Source of the DNA: Symbiodinium natans
Lineage: Eukaryota; Sar; Dinophyceae; Suessiales; Symbiodiniaceae
DNA: 25,000 bases
Direction: 5' to 3'
Assembly (NCBI GenBank): GCA_905221605.1
Contig: CAJNDS010002657.1
Span: 865,001-890,000 of the forward strand
In this document: piece by piece, positions 14,342-21,058 of the stretch
How positions within the stretch are numbered: position 1 is the stretch's first letter
Layout: every line of letters begins with the position of its first letter
Notes under the pieces: generated by a model
Told to the model about the DNA's origin: nothing
Databases searched by the model: none
What the model saw: the letters and a program-made list of their open reading frames with translations, nothing else
Translations under genes and position numbers: made by a program

Positions 14342-14494
14342 ATTGATGAGCACACGCGTAGTCATGACCCTTCAACCGCAAATGCCATCAACCCTGCCAT
14401 GGCAGCTCAGGGCACACGCACCATGAATAGTACCCGTAACGCCTTCCTGGTTTCTCAATCCGAGAACCAAAGACCTGAAACCTCAACACCCTAA
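14342..14494 (+). CDS. exon-like open frame, 50 codons, Ser/Thr/Ala-rich
   Basis: Not recognised. Opens right after TTTAGGG: IDEHTRSHDPSTANAINPAM, AAQGTRTMNSTRNAFLVSQS, ENQRPETSTP, then TAA in degenerate CCCTAAA. Hydrophilic, like a disordered region. It has no Met near the start, so it would be an internal or terminal exon using the telomere TTTAG as acceptor. Confidence 0.35.
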   Translation: MDEHTRSHDPSTANAINPAMAAQGTRTMNSTRNAFLVSQSENQRPETSTP

Positions 14495-15150
14495 AAGCCC
14501 CGGCACCCTAAAACCTTATCACCCTAACGCCCTAAAGCCTTCAGGCAACCCTAAACCCCAAACAGCAAAACCCCAAAAACCCTAGAAGCCTCAACCCCTA
14601 AAACGCTAGAACCCTCAAGCCCTAAAACCCTAGAAACCCCTCAACCCCTAACGCCCCTAGCGCCCCTAACGCCCCTAAAGCCCCTAACGCCCCTAACGCC
14701 CCTAACGCCCCTAACGCCCCTAACGCCCCTAAACCCCCTAAACCCGCTAAACCCCCTAAACCCCCTAAACCCCCTAAACCCCCTAAACCCCCTAAACCCC
14801 CTAAGCCCCCTAAACCCCCTAAACCCCCTAAACCCTCTAAACCCCCAAACCCCCCAAACCCCCCAAACCCCCAAACCCCCTAAACCCCCTAAAACCCCCT
14901 AAAACCCCCTAAACCCCCTAAACCCCTAAAAACCCCCTAACCCCCAAACCCCCTAAACCCCCTAAACCCCCTAAACCCCTAACCCCCTAAACCCCCTAAA
15001 CCCCCTAAACCCCGTAAACCCCGTAAAACCCTAAAACCCTAAACCCTCAACCCCTCAAACCCCTTATATAAGGCCTCGTAAACCCCGTAAAACCCTAAAC
15101 CCTCAAGCCCTAAAACCCTAAACCCTCAACCCCTCAACCCCTCAAACCCC
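14495..15150 (-). repeat. very long C-type array with 9-mer blocks
   Basis: About 650 bp. A degenerate start; a CCCCTAACG block (14641-14728); CCCCCTAAA 9-mers (14729-15015); degenerate CCCTCAA/CCCGTAAA units. The 77-codon minus frame here (GFRGFR/GVRGVR) is repeat translation with a collagen-like GXY look, not a gene. Confidence 0.95.
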
Positions 15151-15155
15151 TTAAG

Positions 15156-15221
15156 GCCATTGGCGGCCTTGGCGACCTTGGGCCCTCCGTGCTACCGGCC
15201 ACCTTCCACGCACCAGCCTCA
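15156..15221 (+). CDS. candidate exon, 66 bp, GTGGGT donor
   Basis: Not recognised. After CTTAAG the frame AIGGLGDLGPSVLPATFHAP then AS ends at GTGGGT. Gly/Leu/Pro-rich, open from border to border. Confidence 0.3.
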
Positions 15222-15224
15222 GTG

Positions 15225-15285
15225 GGTTTAGGAGGGTTTAGGGTTTAGGGTTTAGGGTTTAGGGTTTAGGGTTTGGGGGGTTCGA
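15225..15285 (+). repeat. TTTAGGG array
   Basis: About eight units. Confidence 0.95.
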
Positions 15286-15290
15286 AGGCC

Positions 15291-15343
15291 TTATAGCTTA
15301 CTGGCTGAAAACCCAACTTTTCAACTTTTGGACTTCTTATAAG
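15291..15343 (+). CDS. candidate exon, membrane-like, GTACAG donor
   Basis: Not recognised. FEGLIAYWLKTQLFNFWTSY then K ends at AAG|GTACAG. An aromatic, hydrophobic peptide typical of a transmembrane segment with an aromatic belt. The acceptor may be TTCGAAG. Confidence 0.3.
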
Positions 15344-15593
15344 GTACAGTAGTTTATTCTGAAGGTTTCAACTTTTATTTCCTTGGGTTTCGGGCCAGTA
15401 CGATAGGGCCTTAGGGCTTTAGGGTTTTCAGGGGTTCAGGGTTAGGTTTTAGAGTTGTAGGATTTTCGGGTTGAGGGTTTTGGGCTTAGGGTTTAGGGTT
15501 TAGGATTCTTTCTTAAACCCTTAACCCTCAAACCCCCCAACCCTAGCGCCTGTTTGTGTCTGAGGGTAGTTTCATTTGCCCTTAATATAACCC
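15344..15593 (+). other. T-rich stretch with degenerate TTTAGGG traces
   Basis: Degenerate G-type units at 15405-15515 and a few C-type at 15516-15545. An open frame SACLCLRVVSFALNI at 15548-15592 has no borders. No gene called. Confidence 0.4.
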
Positions 15594-15643
15594 CTAAACC
15601 CTAAACCCTAAACCCTAAACCCTAAACCCTAAACCCTAAACCG
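15594..15643 (-). repeat. CCCTAAA array, 7 units
   Basis: Perfect heptamers. Confidence 0.95.
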
Positions 15644-15727
15644 TGAAAGGGTTTGGATGTATGGGCCCTCAGTTTGTATCGGGTATATACGGGCTACCCT
15701 TTCAAGGGCCCATATACCCTAAACCCC

Positions 15728-15772
15728 ATGGGCCTCGTTCTGGGTTGGCCGCTGGCCGAAGCCCCGACATTA
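15728..15772 (+). CDS. short open frame from ATG to GTATAG
   Basis: Not recognised. MGLVLGWPLAEAPTL up to GTATAG. It could be a first exon. It follows a GGGCCCATAT-containing patch (15650-15715) related to family C. Confidence 0.2.
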
Positions 15773-15775
15773 GTA

Positions 15776-15895
15776 TAGGGTTTAGGGTTTAGGGTTCAGG
15801 GTTTAGGGTTTAGGGTTTAGGGTTTAGGGTTTAGGGTTAGGGTTTAGGGTTTAGGGTTTAGGGTTAGGGTTTAGGGTTCGGGGTTTAGGGTTTTC
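15776..15895 (+). repeat. TTTAGGG/TTAGGG array, about 17 units
   Basis: Contains two hexamer TTAGGG slips among heptamers. Confidence 0.95.
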
Positions 15896-15898
15896 CAG

Positions 15899-15970
15899 TT
15901 TTCCTTGAGGGCGGAGACACACTGCGACTCGAAGACTACACTACTCGACCCAAAGCTTGCACTGCTAGAC
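15899..15970 (+). CDS. exon-like island, two open plus frames
   Basis: Not recognised. After GGTTTTCCAG both FLEGGDTLRLEDYTTRPKAC and SLRAETHCDSKTTLLDPKLA are open up to CGG|GTTTAG. A good acceptor and a weak donor; the frame is undecided. Confidence 0.3.
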
Positions 15971-15972
15971 GG

Positions 15973-16024
15973 GTTTAGGGTTTAGGGTTTAGGGTTTAGG
16001 GTTTAGGGTTTAGGGTTTAGGGTT
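15973..16024 (+). repeat. TTTAGGG array, 7 units
   Basis: Perfect. A 15-bp micro-exon-like stretch (after AACTGCAG, up to GTATGT) follows at 16041-16055. Confidence 0.95.
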
Positions 16025-16209
16025 AACAGCCTAAACTGCAGAGGACGCTCAACTCGGTATGTAGGGTTCAGGGTTTAGGGTTAGTTTTTTGTTTACGGGC
16101 TTTAGGGTTTTGTTGTTTTCAGCCGTTTTGGTTTTGTTTAGAGGTGTTTTGGGGTTTTGGGGGTTTATACAGATTTAGGTTTACATCCGGGTGTTTGAGG
16201 ATTGTACCA

Positions 16210-16362
16210 TCACCCCGAAACCCTGGACCTTAAACCCCAAACCCCAAACCCTAAACCCTTAACCTTAAACCCTAAACCCTAAACCCTAAACCCTAAACCC
16301 TAAACCCTAAACCCTAAACCCTAAACCCTAAACCCTAAACCCTAAACCCTAAACCCTAAACC
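16210..16362 (-). repeat. CCCTAAA array, about 20 units
   Basis: The first few are CCCCAAA/CCTTAAA, the rest perfect. Confidence 0.95.
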
Positions 16363-16365
16363 ACA

Positions 16366-16450
16366 CCAACACTTGCGAGGTTTGGGACGCCCAGCGCTGG
16401 GACCCCAGTGGTTTTTCGGCGCTTTCGGGTTTAAGTTTGTCTCCGGCCTT
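16366..16450 (+). CDS. exon-like open frame
   Basis: Not recognised. TNTCEVWDAQRWDPSGFSAL then SGLSLSPAFGF, open into the next G-type array. Trp/Asp/Ser content is protein-like. No strong AG; GTGGTTTT may be a donor. Confidence 0.25.
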
Positions 16451-16451
16451 T

Positions 16452-16590
16452 GGGTTTAGGGGTTTAGGATTTTAGGGGTTTAGGGTTTAGGGTTTAGGGT
16501 TTAGGGTTTAGGTTTAGGGTTTAGGGTTTAGGGTTTATGGTTTAGGGTCTAGGGTTAAGGACAAAGATTCAGGGCTTAGGGTTTGGGGGT
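16452..16590 (+). repeat. TTTAGGG array with variants
   Basis: About 17 units. Confidence 0.9.
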
Positions 16591-16815
16591 GCGCTTAAAG
16601 GTTCAGGGGTCGTTACAAATAGTTATGAGATATTCTAGCCCTAAGTAGGGTGATGCCACTACTGAAGAATGTCCAAATGGGGGGTTTACGAATACAAGGG
16701 GACCCCGAATATAGAGCCCTAACAGTAGGATTCCCTCATAATCAGGACCCCAATATGGTACCCAGATGAACCTTGGAGTTTGGGTTCAGTTCAGGATTTG
16801 CGCGTGGGTTTGGCG
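16591..16815. other. unique stretch without a supported gene
   Basis: AT-balanced sequence with GGGACCCC and TATGGTACC patches reminiscent of family C elements (GGTACC..CAAGGGGACCCC). No open frame with splice borders seen. Confidence 0.4.
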
Positions 16816-16823
16816 GGCCTAAG

Positions 16824-16890
16824 GGCTGCTGATTGAGCTGGAAGCTTTCAACTCACCTAAGTGGGCAAGATCAAGGGCAGCTTCCCCTAA
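16824..16890 (+). CDS. exon-like open frame
   Basis: Not recognised. After GCCTAAG the frame LLIELEAFNSPKWARSRAAS runs into CCCTAAAA units. GGGCAAGATC has no GT, so the right border is undefined. Confidence 0.25.
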
Positions 16891-16960
16891 AACCCTAAAA
16901 CCCTAAACCGCAAACCCTAAACCCTAAACCCCAAACCCTAAGCCCTAAACCCTAAACAGC
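16888..16960 (-). repeat. CCCTAAA array
   Basis: About ten units with CCCTAAAA and CCCCAAA variants. Confidence 0.9.
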
Positions 16961-17069
16961 TTCCGCAAACACCCGTATGGGTTTTGGGTTTTAGGCCTGT
17001 AGAACCCTTTTTCATGGAAGCGTAAGCAATACCTGGAGCTCCCTCCTGCAAGCTGCCTGCAACTTGATG

Positions 17070-17160
17070 TAAAACCCTAAGCCCAAACCCTGAACCTAAA
17101 CCCCAAACCCCACCCTGAACCCTGAACCCAAAGCCGAAGCCCTAAACCCCTAAGCCCAGC
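17070..17160 (-). repeat. highly degenerate CCCTAAA array
   Basis: CCCTGAACC, CCCAAAGCC and CCCTAAGC units. Upstream (16985-17045) a GTAAGC donor follows GGAAGC at 17021. Confidence 0.75.
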
Positions 17161-17170
17161 GCATTTTTAG

Positions 17171-17422
17171 CCATGTAGGCTTCTATCTGCTTTTCCTTGG
17201 GTCCTATATAGAAATCCATTTGAAGTAAGAAATGAGCGGCGCCCTTTCCATTGTTGTAGGCCTAGTGAGGACAAGCCAAAGGAGCGCAGCAGGTTTGGGG
17301 TTTGGGTTTTGGGCTTAAGGGCTTGGGGTTTCGGGTCTAGAAGCGTAGCTCAATTCTTGCAGCTCATGCGGAGTTCCAGAACAGAGGCTGTATCACCGAC
17401 AGCGAGATTCGGAAGGCTTTAA
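17171..17422 (+). CDS. longest unique plus frame, 83 codons; possibly two exons
   Basis: Not recognised. It opens right after GCATTTTTAG: PCRLLSAFPWVLYRNPFEVR, NERRPFHCCRPSEDKPKERS. At 17293 GTTTGG could be a donor, and the 48-nt G-rich stretch to TCTAG (17340) has no stop and is a multiple of three. Spliced or retained, the downstream frame continues VAQFLQLMRSSRTEAVSPTA and ends RFGRL-TAA. A second frame downstream of CTAG (ILAAHAEFQNRGCITDSEIR then KALTQP) also looks natural. The basic, Cys-containing first part is the most protein-like. No ATG at its start, so it would be internal or terminal exon material. Confidence 0.4.
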   Translation, partial: PCRLLSAFPWVLYRNPFEVRNERRPFHCCRPSEDKPKERSRFGVWVLGLRAWGFGSRSVAQFLQLMRSSRTEAVSPTARFGRL

Positions 17423-17535
17423 CCCAACCCTAAACCTCGAAGCCCCCTAAGCACTAGTCCCCCAAACTCCCTAAACCCTAAACCCCAAACCCCGAAACCC
17501 CCTACACCCCTAAACGCACTGCACCCACCGCAGCT
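17423..17535 (-). repeat. degenerate CCCTAAA/CCCCTAAA array
   Basis: About 12 diverged units plus ACTGCACC motifs (17516-17527, repeated at 17570-17581). Confidence 0.75.
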
Positions 17536-17539
17536 TAAG

Positions 17540-17667
17540 CAAACTACACCCCAAGCTTGGACCCGCTGCACCACTGCACCTTGAACAAAAAAGACTACGC
17601 CCCAAACCCCGAATCCTTAGACCTTTTGAACCCCCCAACACTTGAGTCGATTCCCGAGTGTGTGTAG
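17540..17667 (+). CDS. exon-like open frame, 42 codons
   Basis: Not recognised. After CAGCTTAAG: NYTPSLDPLHHCTLNKKDYA, PNPESLDLLNPPTLESIPEC, then TAG. Acidic and Leu/Pro-rich. Its 3' end (17640-17675) is an inverted near-copy of 18044-18085. Confidence 0.3.
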
Positions 17668-17699
17668 ACTACCCAAAGGCCCCTAAAGCCCTCAACTCT

Positions 17700-17846
17700 C
17701 AACCCCAAACCCCGAAACCCTAAATCCTAAGCAACCCTAAACCCTAAACCATAAACCCTAATCCCCAAACCCCAAACCCCAAACCCCAAACCCCAAACCC
17801 CAAACCCCAAACCCCAAACCCCAAACCCCAAACCCCAAACCCCAAG
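17700..17846 (-). repeat. CCCTAAA array with a (CCCCAAA)12 block
   Basis: The block 17763-17846 is twelve consecutive CCCCAAA units. CCCCAAA has no stop in any plus frame (PQTPNPK), so a plus frame runs through it into the next island. Confidence 0.95.
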
Positions 17847-17889
17847 CCGCAACGCGCGGGGAGGCCTAGATCCGGGATTGCCCCTCCAG

Positions 17890-17949
17890 AAATCGGGGGC
17901 CCCAGCGCAGGGCCAAGAATCTCTGGAGAGCTTGAGCCTTGAGTCTTAG
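17890..17949 (+). CDS. candidate terminal exon, 19 codons
   Basis: Not recognised. The acceptor TGCCCCTCCAG precedes KSGAPAQGQESLESLSLES and TAG. The same frame is open upstream through the CCCCAAA block. Acidic and Ser-rich. Confidence 0.3.
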   Translation, partial: KSGAPAQGQESLESLSLES

Positions 17950-17959
17950 ACTCTTTTTT

Positions 17960-18040
17960 TGGGGTTTAGGGTTTAGGGTTTAGGGTTTAGGGTTTAGGGT
18001 TTAGGGTTTAGGGTTCAGGGTTCAGGGTTCAGGGTTTCGG
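17960..18040 (+). repeat. TTTAGGG then TTCAGGG array
   Basis: Eight TTTAGGG then three TTCAGGG. Confidence 0.95.
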
Positions 18041-18300
18041 GGAGGGTAGTCTATACACCATCGGGAAAGGAGTCGAGCGTTCAAGGTGTTAAGGTGTAGG
18101 GATTTGGGGTTTTGGGGTCTGGGGTTTAGGGGTTTTACATGGGGGTTTAGGGGTTTGACGGCTTTAGCTTCCGAGAAAAAAGGGATCCGGGTTTTTTGTT
18201 GGGCCTTTTCATTTGGTATCCTTGGGTTTGATCGACCCTGACCCAAGCCTTTTCAGCCTTTCTATGCATCCACAGCCTAAAAGAGCCTACAAGGCATAAT
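18041..18300. other. island with inverted near-copy and an open frame
   Basis: 18044-18085 (GGGTAGTCTATACACC..) mirrors 17640-17675 inverted. At 18227-18300 the plus frame TQAFSAFLCIHSLKEPTRHN is open behind AGCCTTTTCAG. The 74-codon minus frame (18022-18246) contains LNP repeat translation and is weak. Confidence 0.3.
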
Positions 18301-18600
18301 ACCAGAAACCCTAAACCCCAAACCCCCCAAAACCCGGATGCTTGAGGTATAGGCTTTGGAGCTCAGGGTTTCGGGGGTCCCCCCCCTGCCCCCTCCCCGG
18401 CTACATTCCTTCCTCAAGGGTTCTCCCTTCATGAAGGATCATGAGCCTAAATGAAGGGGAACGTCTAAGTCCCTAAGCCCTAAACCCTAGACCCTCAAAC
18501 CCCTCAAACGAAACCCATGAGTGTTAGGGTGCACAGAGACCTCAGTTCAGGGCTTAGGGGCCTGGATAGGCTTGAGGGTTTCGGGCTTTGGTTTTGGTGT
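18301..18600. other. mixed degenerate region
   Basis: Short C-type traces (18307-18325, 18475-18510), a C-rich run (18378-18385), and the palindromic CCCTTCATGAAGG at 18426-18438. No gene. Confidence 0.4.
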
Positions 18601-18608
18601 TGGGCTTG

Positions 18609-18715
18609 AGGGGTTTAGTGTTTAGGGTTCAGGGTTCAGGGTTCAGGGTAATTAGTGTTTAGGGTTCAGGGTTCAGGGTTTAGGGTTCAGGGTTCAGGGT
18701 TTAGGGTTGTCAGGT
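18609..18715 (+). repeat. TTCAGGG-variant array with an internal duplication
   Basis: About 12 units; the segment TTAGTGTTTAGGGTTCAGGG occurs twice (near 18616 and 18652). Confidence 0.9.
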
Positions 18716-18717
18716 TG

Positions 18718-18795
18718 CTGTCACTTAGCTCAAGTCCCTGCAAACCCTCTGTTCCTCGAGCTGCTATCCTGAAGGCTCAGGGGTAGTCAAAACTA
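18718..18795 (+). CDS. exon-like open frame
   Basis: Not recognised. After GTTGTCAG: LLSLSSSPCKPSVPRAAILK then AQG-TAG. Ser/Pro-rich, no clear donor. Confidence 0.2.
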
Positions 18796-18800
18796 GGATG

Positions 18801-18879
18801 TGTAGTGCCCTTATTCCCTTTTTTGGGGGTTTAGGTTCCCTTATAAACCCCTTTAAGCAGAAAAGGGCATCCTTTTTAA
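18801..18879. repeat. dispersed repeat, family B
   Basis: About 75-bp match to 12669-12749. Starts TGTAGTGCCCTTATTCCC; ends AAAAGGGCATCCTTTTTAAG. Confidence 0.5.
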
Positions 18880-19035
18880 GCCTTGGTTACTGGGCAGCCT
18901 AGAAAAGTAGGGCAAGTAAAGGTTGTTGAAGTAGGGCAAGCAAAGGTTGTTGAAGTGCCTGGCTTCGCGTGGAACTCTAAGCCCAAGCCCGTGTGTTCGG
19001 GCATTTCTCGGCGGGTCGTGCGACTTCGAAAGTAG
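18880..19035 (+). CDS. exon-like open frame, 51 codons, with in-frame tandem octapeptide
   Basis: Not recognised. After TTTTTAAG: ALVTGQPRKVGQVKVVEVGQ, AKVVEVPGFAWNSKPKPVCS, GISRRVVRLRK, TAG. VGQVKVVE/VGQAKVVE is an exact 24-bp tandem duplication (18906-18953, one difference), so the frame is kept. The minus strand over the same DNA also has a frame (MALLAFILLNIYFRSRTTRR..., 18876-19067, with ACPTSTTF repeats), so the strand is not certain. Confidence 0.35.
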   Translation, partial: ALVTGQPRKVGQVKVVEVGQAKVVEVPGFAWNSKPKPVCSGISRRVVRLRK

Positions 19036-19102
19036 ATATTAAGTAGGATAAACGCAAGCAGGGCCATTTTTTAGGGTACGTTTTGCCTCTAGTTTGTGCC
19101 CA

Positions 19103-19312
19103 CAAACCCTAAACCCTAAGCCCTAAACCCTAAACACAAAACCCTAAACCCTAAACCCTAAACCCTAAACCCTAAACCCTAAGCCCTAAACCCTAAACCC
19201 TAAACCCTAAACACAAAACCCTAAACCCTAAACCCTAAACCCTAAGCCCTAAGCCCTAAACCCTAAACCCTAAACCCGTAACCCGTAACCCGTAACCCTT
19301 AACCCCAAACCC
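19103..19312 (-). repeat. CCCTAAA array with 77-bp higher-order period
   Basis: About 28 units. The variant CACAAAA at 19135-19141 and 19212-19218, together with CCCTAAG neighbours, repeats at 77 bp (11 heptamers). A trio of CCCGTAA units (19275-19297) follows. Confidence 0.9.
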
Positions 19313-19435
19313 GAAGTCTCCCGATCCTCCACATGAGGTGCAGATCTACTCGCCTCCATTTTTGAGAGACTCCGTCGCGAACTTCAGCTCCCTGCAGGAG
19401 GCTACTTGGAAGATCTTGGAAGCCCTTTTGACTGA
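19311..19435 (+). CDS. candidate exon with GTAAGT donor, about 41 codons
   Basis: Not recognised. KSPDPPHEVQIYSPPFLRDS, VANFSSLQEATWKILEALLT, then E at the consensus donor GA|GTAAGT. A soluble, helical-looking C-side. The left border merges with CCCGAAG repeat sequence. One of the strongest compositional candidates. Confidence 0.4.
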
Positions 19436-19442
19436 GTAAGTA

Positions 19443-19560
19443 GGGCTTAGGGTTTAGGGTTTAGGGTTTAGGGTTGAGGGTTGAGGGTTTAGGGTTTAGG
19501 GTTTAGGGTTTAGGGTTTAGTGTTTTGGGTTTTGGGTTTTGGGTTTAGGGTCCATTTAGG
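19443..19560 (+). repeat. TTTAGGG array
   Basis: About 15 units, with TTGAGGG and TTTTGGG variants grouped. Confidence 0.95.
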
Positions 19561-19584
19561 GGTTTAGGATTAGTAAGGTGGGTT

Positions 19585-19653
19585 ATGGGTATTCTAATGG
19601 AGTTTCTAGGGATACAAGGTAGACTGACTAAGTCAGAAGAGCCTTCTCAGTAG
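19585..19653 (+). CDS. small open frame, 22 codons from ATG
   Basis: Not recognised. MGILMEFLGIQGRLTKSEEP then SQ-TAG. Also open upstream (GLGLVRWV), so it may be an exon. Confidence 0.2.
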   Translation: MGILMEFLGIQGRLTKSEEPSQ

Positions 19654-19706
19654 GACCCGGAGTGGCCATTCCCTCATCTCAGCGGTCAGGTTGGAACCCC
19701 TGTTAA

Positions 19707-19916
19707 ACAACACGCAAGCCATTTTTAAAGTTTTTCTCCCGGAGTGCTCTGGAACCTAGCCTGCCACCCACTGTCCCAGTAGCGCCGAGTGCTAGAGCAG
19801 AGAATTTGGCAACTTTGCTGCCCCAGAGTCGTAGAATTGCCAAGCCAGCACCAAGACAAGGCCACGTCTACGACTATTTTTCCCCCATACATTCCCCTAA
19901 AAGCCGAACCGCCTAA
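19707..19916 (+). CDS. open frame of 69 codons in the largest repeat-free island
   Basis: Not recognised. TTRKPFLKFFSRSALEPSLP, PTVPVAPSARAENLATLLPQ, SRRIAKPAPRQGHVYDYFSP, IHSPKSRTA, TAA. Basic and Pro/Ser-rich. The same island has a 113-codon minus frame (19725-20066) and a 94-codon plus frame (19789-20073). These are the longest Met-initiated frames in the window, but their Cys/Trp/Gly-rich or shifted composition is less natural. Strand and frame need transcript data. Confidence 0.3.
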   Translation, partial: TTRKPFLKFFSRSALEPSLPPTVPVAPSARAENLATLLPQSRRIAKPAPRQGHVYDYFSPIHSPKSRTA

Positions 19917-20099
19917 ACCCAGGTCCCTAACTACCCCCTCAGGCAGCCCGGACAACGGCCTCAGCGCACTTTGCCAGGAGCCGCTGCATTCGGCTGCGAG
20001 GAGGGTGTTGAGGGGTGTCGTCGTAAAAACCCTGAATCGTAAACCGTCAGCCTCCGGGTTGAGCATTCAATGATTTCGCGGAATCCCCAAATGCTTTAG

Positions 20100-20258
20100 C
20101 ACAGCGTTCCGCACTTCTTTAAATTCCTTCCATGTTGCCCAAAGTTAAGGCCCCAAACCATGGTTGGGCGGTGGTTGGGGAAGGAGAAGCTTGACGGCAA
20201 GGGCCGAAGCCTGAGTTCATTGTCCCCACCCGACCTGGAAGGTTCGTTTTGTTTTTAG
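20100..20258 (+). CDS. open frame of 52 codons behind TTTAG
   Basis: Not recognised. HSVPHFFKFLPCCPKLRPQT, then MVGRWLGKEKLDGKGRSLSS, LSPPDLEGSFCF, TAG. GAAG|GTTCG at 20242 is a possible donor. Two overlapping minus frames (20119-20358 and 20255-20572, 105 codons) compete. Confidence 0.3.
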   Translation, partial: HSVPHFFKFLPCCPKLRPQTMVGRWLGKEKLDGKGRSLSSLSPPDLEGSFCF

Positions 20259-20368
20259 CAAAGTGATGGAACTTCACGTGCCGAAACCATATGAAGCTTG
20301 ACAATTCCTTCATGGCGATAGAAGTGGCGCCTGTGGTTACATGAGCATACGCTTTCATTCCTAGGTAG

Positions 20369-20593
20369 ACTGCGAGCGACCCTTACAGTGTCATGGAAGC
20401 TTCTCGCCATGCGAGGAAATTGGATGCCCGTCGCACGGCAGGTCTGCAAAGGCCACGCCTTAATCCACCCCAAACGAAGCAACGTGAGCCAAATGGGATT
20501 CCCCCTTTCCAAGTCCAAAGTTTTGTTTTTGTTGTCATCAAGTGGTTGATTAGGGGTCCCAGCCTTAAACAAAGGGAATATGGGTACTGCTGA
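20369..20593 (+). CDS. open frame of 74 codons (66 from ATG) behind an AG
   Basis: Not recognised. Behind CCTAGGTAG: TASDPYSV, MEASRHARKLDARRTAGLQR (ATG at 20393), PRLNPPQTKQREPNGIPPFQ, then a hydrophobic segment (VQSFVFVVIKWLI) and RGPSLKQREYGYC-TGA. A basic soluble part, one membrane-like helix and a short basic tail. It could be the last exon after 20100-20241 with a 127-nt intron, though that phase would use another frame. The 105-codon minus frame is the alternative. Confidence 0.35.
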   Translation, partial: TASDPYSVMEASRHARKLDARRTAGLQRPRLNPPQTKQREPNGIPPFQVQSFVFVVIKWLIRGPSLKQREYGYC

Positions 20594-20602
20594 CCATCCC
20601 CT

Positions 20603-20634
20603 ACCCTCTTCCCTGAACCTTATACCCTACAGGG
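20603..20634 (+). repeat. 32-bp direct repeat, left copy
   Basis: ACCCTCTTCCCTGAAC... to ...CCCTACAGGG; matches 20726-20757 at 31 of 32 positions. Confidence 0.9.
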
Positions 20635-20725
20635 ACCCTAAACCCTAAACCCTAAACCCTAAACCCTAAACCCTAAACCCTAAACCCTAAACCCTAAACC
20701 CTAAACCCTAAACCCTAAACCCTAA
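20635..20725 (-). repeat. CCCTAAA array of exactly 13 units between direct repeats
   Basis: 91 bp, perfect heptamers, bounded on both sides by the 32-bp direct repeat. Confidence 0.95.
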
Positions 20726-20757
20726 ACCCTCTTCCCTGAACATTATACCCTACAGGG
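20726..20757 (+). repeat. 32-bp direct repeat, right copy
   Basis: One base differs from the left copy (A for C). Confidence 0.9.
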
Positions 20758-20796
20758 CACTACCGGCTAGAGAATTCATGCTTCCGCTTGCGGGAT

Positions 20797-20815
20797 CGGG
20801 GGGGGGGGGGGGGGG
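20797..20815. repeat. G homopolymer
   Basis: About 18-19 G. Confidence 0.9.
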
Positions 20816-20844
20816 TGACTTAGTAAGTAGGACTTAGGGTTGGT

Positions 20845-20967
20845 GTAGGGTTTAGGGTTTAGGGTTTAGGGTCTAGGGTCTAGGGTCTAGGGTCTAGGGT
20901 TTAGGGTTTAGGGTTTAGGGTTTAGGGTTTAGGGTTTAGGGTTTAGGGTTTAGGGTTTAGGGTTGGT
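20845..20967 (+). repeat. TTTAGGG/TCTAGGG array, about 17 units
   Basis: Four TCTAGGG variants are consecutive. Confidence 0.95.
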
Positions 20968-20972
20968 TTCGG

Positions 20973-21058
20973 GTTCGGGGAAGAGGGACCCTAGTTAGGG
21001 CTTATGCTATTTAAGAGCCCTACTTGACAACGACGGTGCTTGCGAAGTTCCCCGACCC
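20973..21058. mobile_element. possible fold-back element
   Basis: GGTTCGGGGAA on the left and TTCCCCGACC on the right are inverted (10 of 11). The core contains AGGGCTTATGC..GAGCCCT. Weak. Confidence 0.3.

Noticed and set aside
14641-14874. 77-codon collagen-like minus ORF
   Set aside because: Entirely 9-mer array; kept only as a finding about repeat-derived ORFs.
19725-20066. 113-codon minus frame, the longest Met-initiated frame apart from repeat translation
   Set aside because: Cys/Trp/Gly-rich, no splice support; two plus frames are open over the same DNA. Not excluded, but not called as the gene.
20255-20572. 105-codon minus frame
   Set aside because: Competes with plus frames at 20100 and 20369 that start behind AG. 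Strand cannot be resolved; the plus frames were listed as more natural.
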